NCBI GenBank assembly: GCA_019752835.1
Contig: JAIELR010000264.1
Location: forward strand, 1-6,644
DNA from: Gammaproteobacteria bacterium
GTDB lineage: Bacteria; Pseudomonadota; Gammaproteobacteria; UBA1113
Length of the DNA: 6,644 bases
Direction: 5' to 3'
Every line of letters begins with the position of its first letter. The stretch's first letter is position 1. Shown piece after piece: positions 5,899 to 6,644 of this stretch. Both the position numbers and the translations under genes were made by a program. The notes under the pieces were generated by a model, which saw only the letters and a program-made list of their open reading frames with translations, had not been told where the DNA came from and searched no databases.

Positions 5899-5927
5899 AT
5901 TATAGCACAACTCCACACTATTTTGAA
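5899..5927 (-). promoter_or_regulatory. Sigma-70-type promoter of the wlbABC operon with extended -10
   Basis: On the minus strand a perfect TATAAT (5904-5899) is preceded directly by TGC, forming an extended -10 (TGN-TATAAT). A 17-bp spacer separates it from TTCAAA (5927-5922, 4 of 6 consensus bases). The predicted start is near 5892, about 50 nt before the wlbA ATG. This is the strongest promoter-like sequence I found. Confidence 0.65.
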
Positions 5928-6057
5928 AGCAAAGTTTACGCAATCTGAACCAGAATTAGGGTTGTTATCGAGGGCTGTAAAGGCAAAAATTAAAAAATTC
6001 ACTTGCAGAGCGGATTTGGCATGACAATACAAACCTGAAGAGCCCATCTAGATAGTC

Positions 6058-6087
6058 TTGCCTTTACCCGCTCAATCCCAGTACAAT
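6058..6087 (+). promoter_or_regulatory. Candidate sigma-70 promoter of pyrG
   Basis: TTGCCT (6058-6063, 4 of 6) and TACAAT (6082-6087, 5 of 6) are separated by 18 bp. Transcription would start near 6094, giving a leader of about 30 nt that includes the Shine-Dalgarno AAAAGG (6112-6117) 8 nt before the pyrG ATG. An 8-bp palindrome, ATCTAGAT (6046-6053), lies just upstream of the -35. I did not find a convincing pyrimidine-sensing attenuator. Confidence 0.5.
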
Positions 6088-6113
6088 ACGGCCATGCTAA
6101 CAATAAGTTTTAA

Positions 6114-6644
<531 letters not shown>

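Noticed and set aside
5761..6024. 87-codon plus-strand frame over the wlbA start and the intergenic region
   Set aside because: It begins antisense inside wlbA, crosses the wlb promoter, and shows no domain or ribosome site.
6003..6031. TTGCAG plus AATACA as an alternative pyrG promoter
   Set aside because: The -10 matches only three consensus bases; TTGCCT/TACAAT further downstream is better and better placed.

Overview
The window looks like part of a gammaproteobacterial chromosome. The partial CTP synthase at the right edge is of the gammaproteobacterial type, the three sugar-nucleotide genes match the Pseudomonas WbpB/D/E and Bordetella WlbA/B/C enzymes, and the genes carry Shine-Dalgarno sites. 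A large AT-rich ankyrin-repeat gene suggests a host-associated lineage, for example Legionellales such as Rickettsiella, Coxiella or Berkiella relatives. That placement is inference; no taxonomic marker in the window settles it.

Layout. Positions 1-104 may hold the last 33 codons of an upstream gene with a poly-serine tail. Positions 105-317 are non-coding and odd in composition: a (CT)8 tract inside 34 uninterrupted pyrimidines and two AT-rich palindromes, preceded by a G7 run at 78-84. Positions 318-2978 (+) encode an ~886-residue protein that joins a STAND/NACHT-like P-loop NTPase module to ankyrin repeats and an unrecognised C-terminal region. It converges on a three-gene minus-strand operon (5841 to 3087), read here as wlbA-wlbB-wlbC. 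A short divergent region (5842-6125) carries a strong candidate promoter for this operon and one for pyrG, which begins at 6126 and runs off the window.

How the genes work together. WlbA oxidises C3 of UDP-GlcNAcA, WlbC aminates the 3-keto product and WlbB acetylates the new amine, giving UDP-GlcNAc(3NAc)A, a precursor of surface polysaccharide. The UDP-GlcNAc 6-dehydrogenase that supplies the substrate, any 2-epimerase and the glycosyltransferases are not in the window. PyrG makes CTP and is a housekeeping gene. The NTPase-ankyrin gene has no evident link to sugar synthesis. It is much more AT-rich than its neighbours (2521-2580 is 11/60 G+C; 5161-5220 is 30/60), which fits accessory DNA, and it is the most novel element here.
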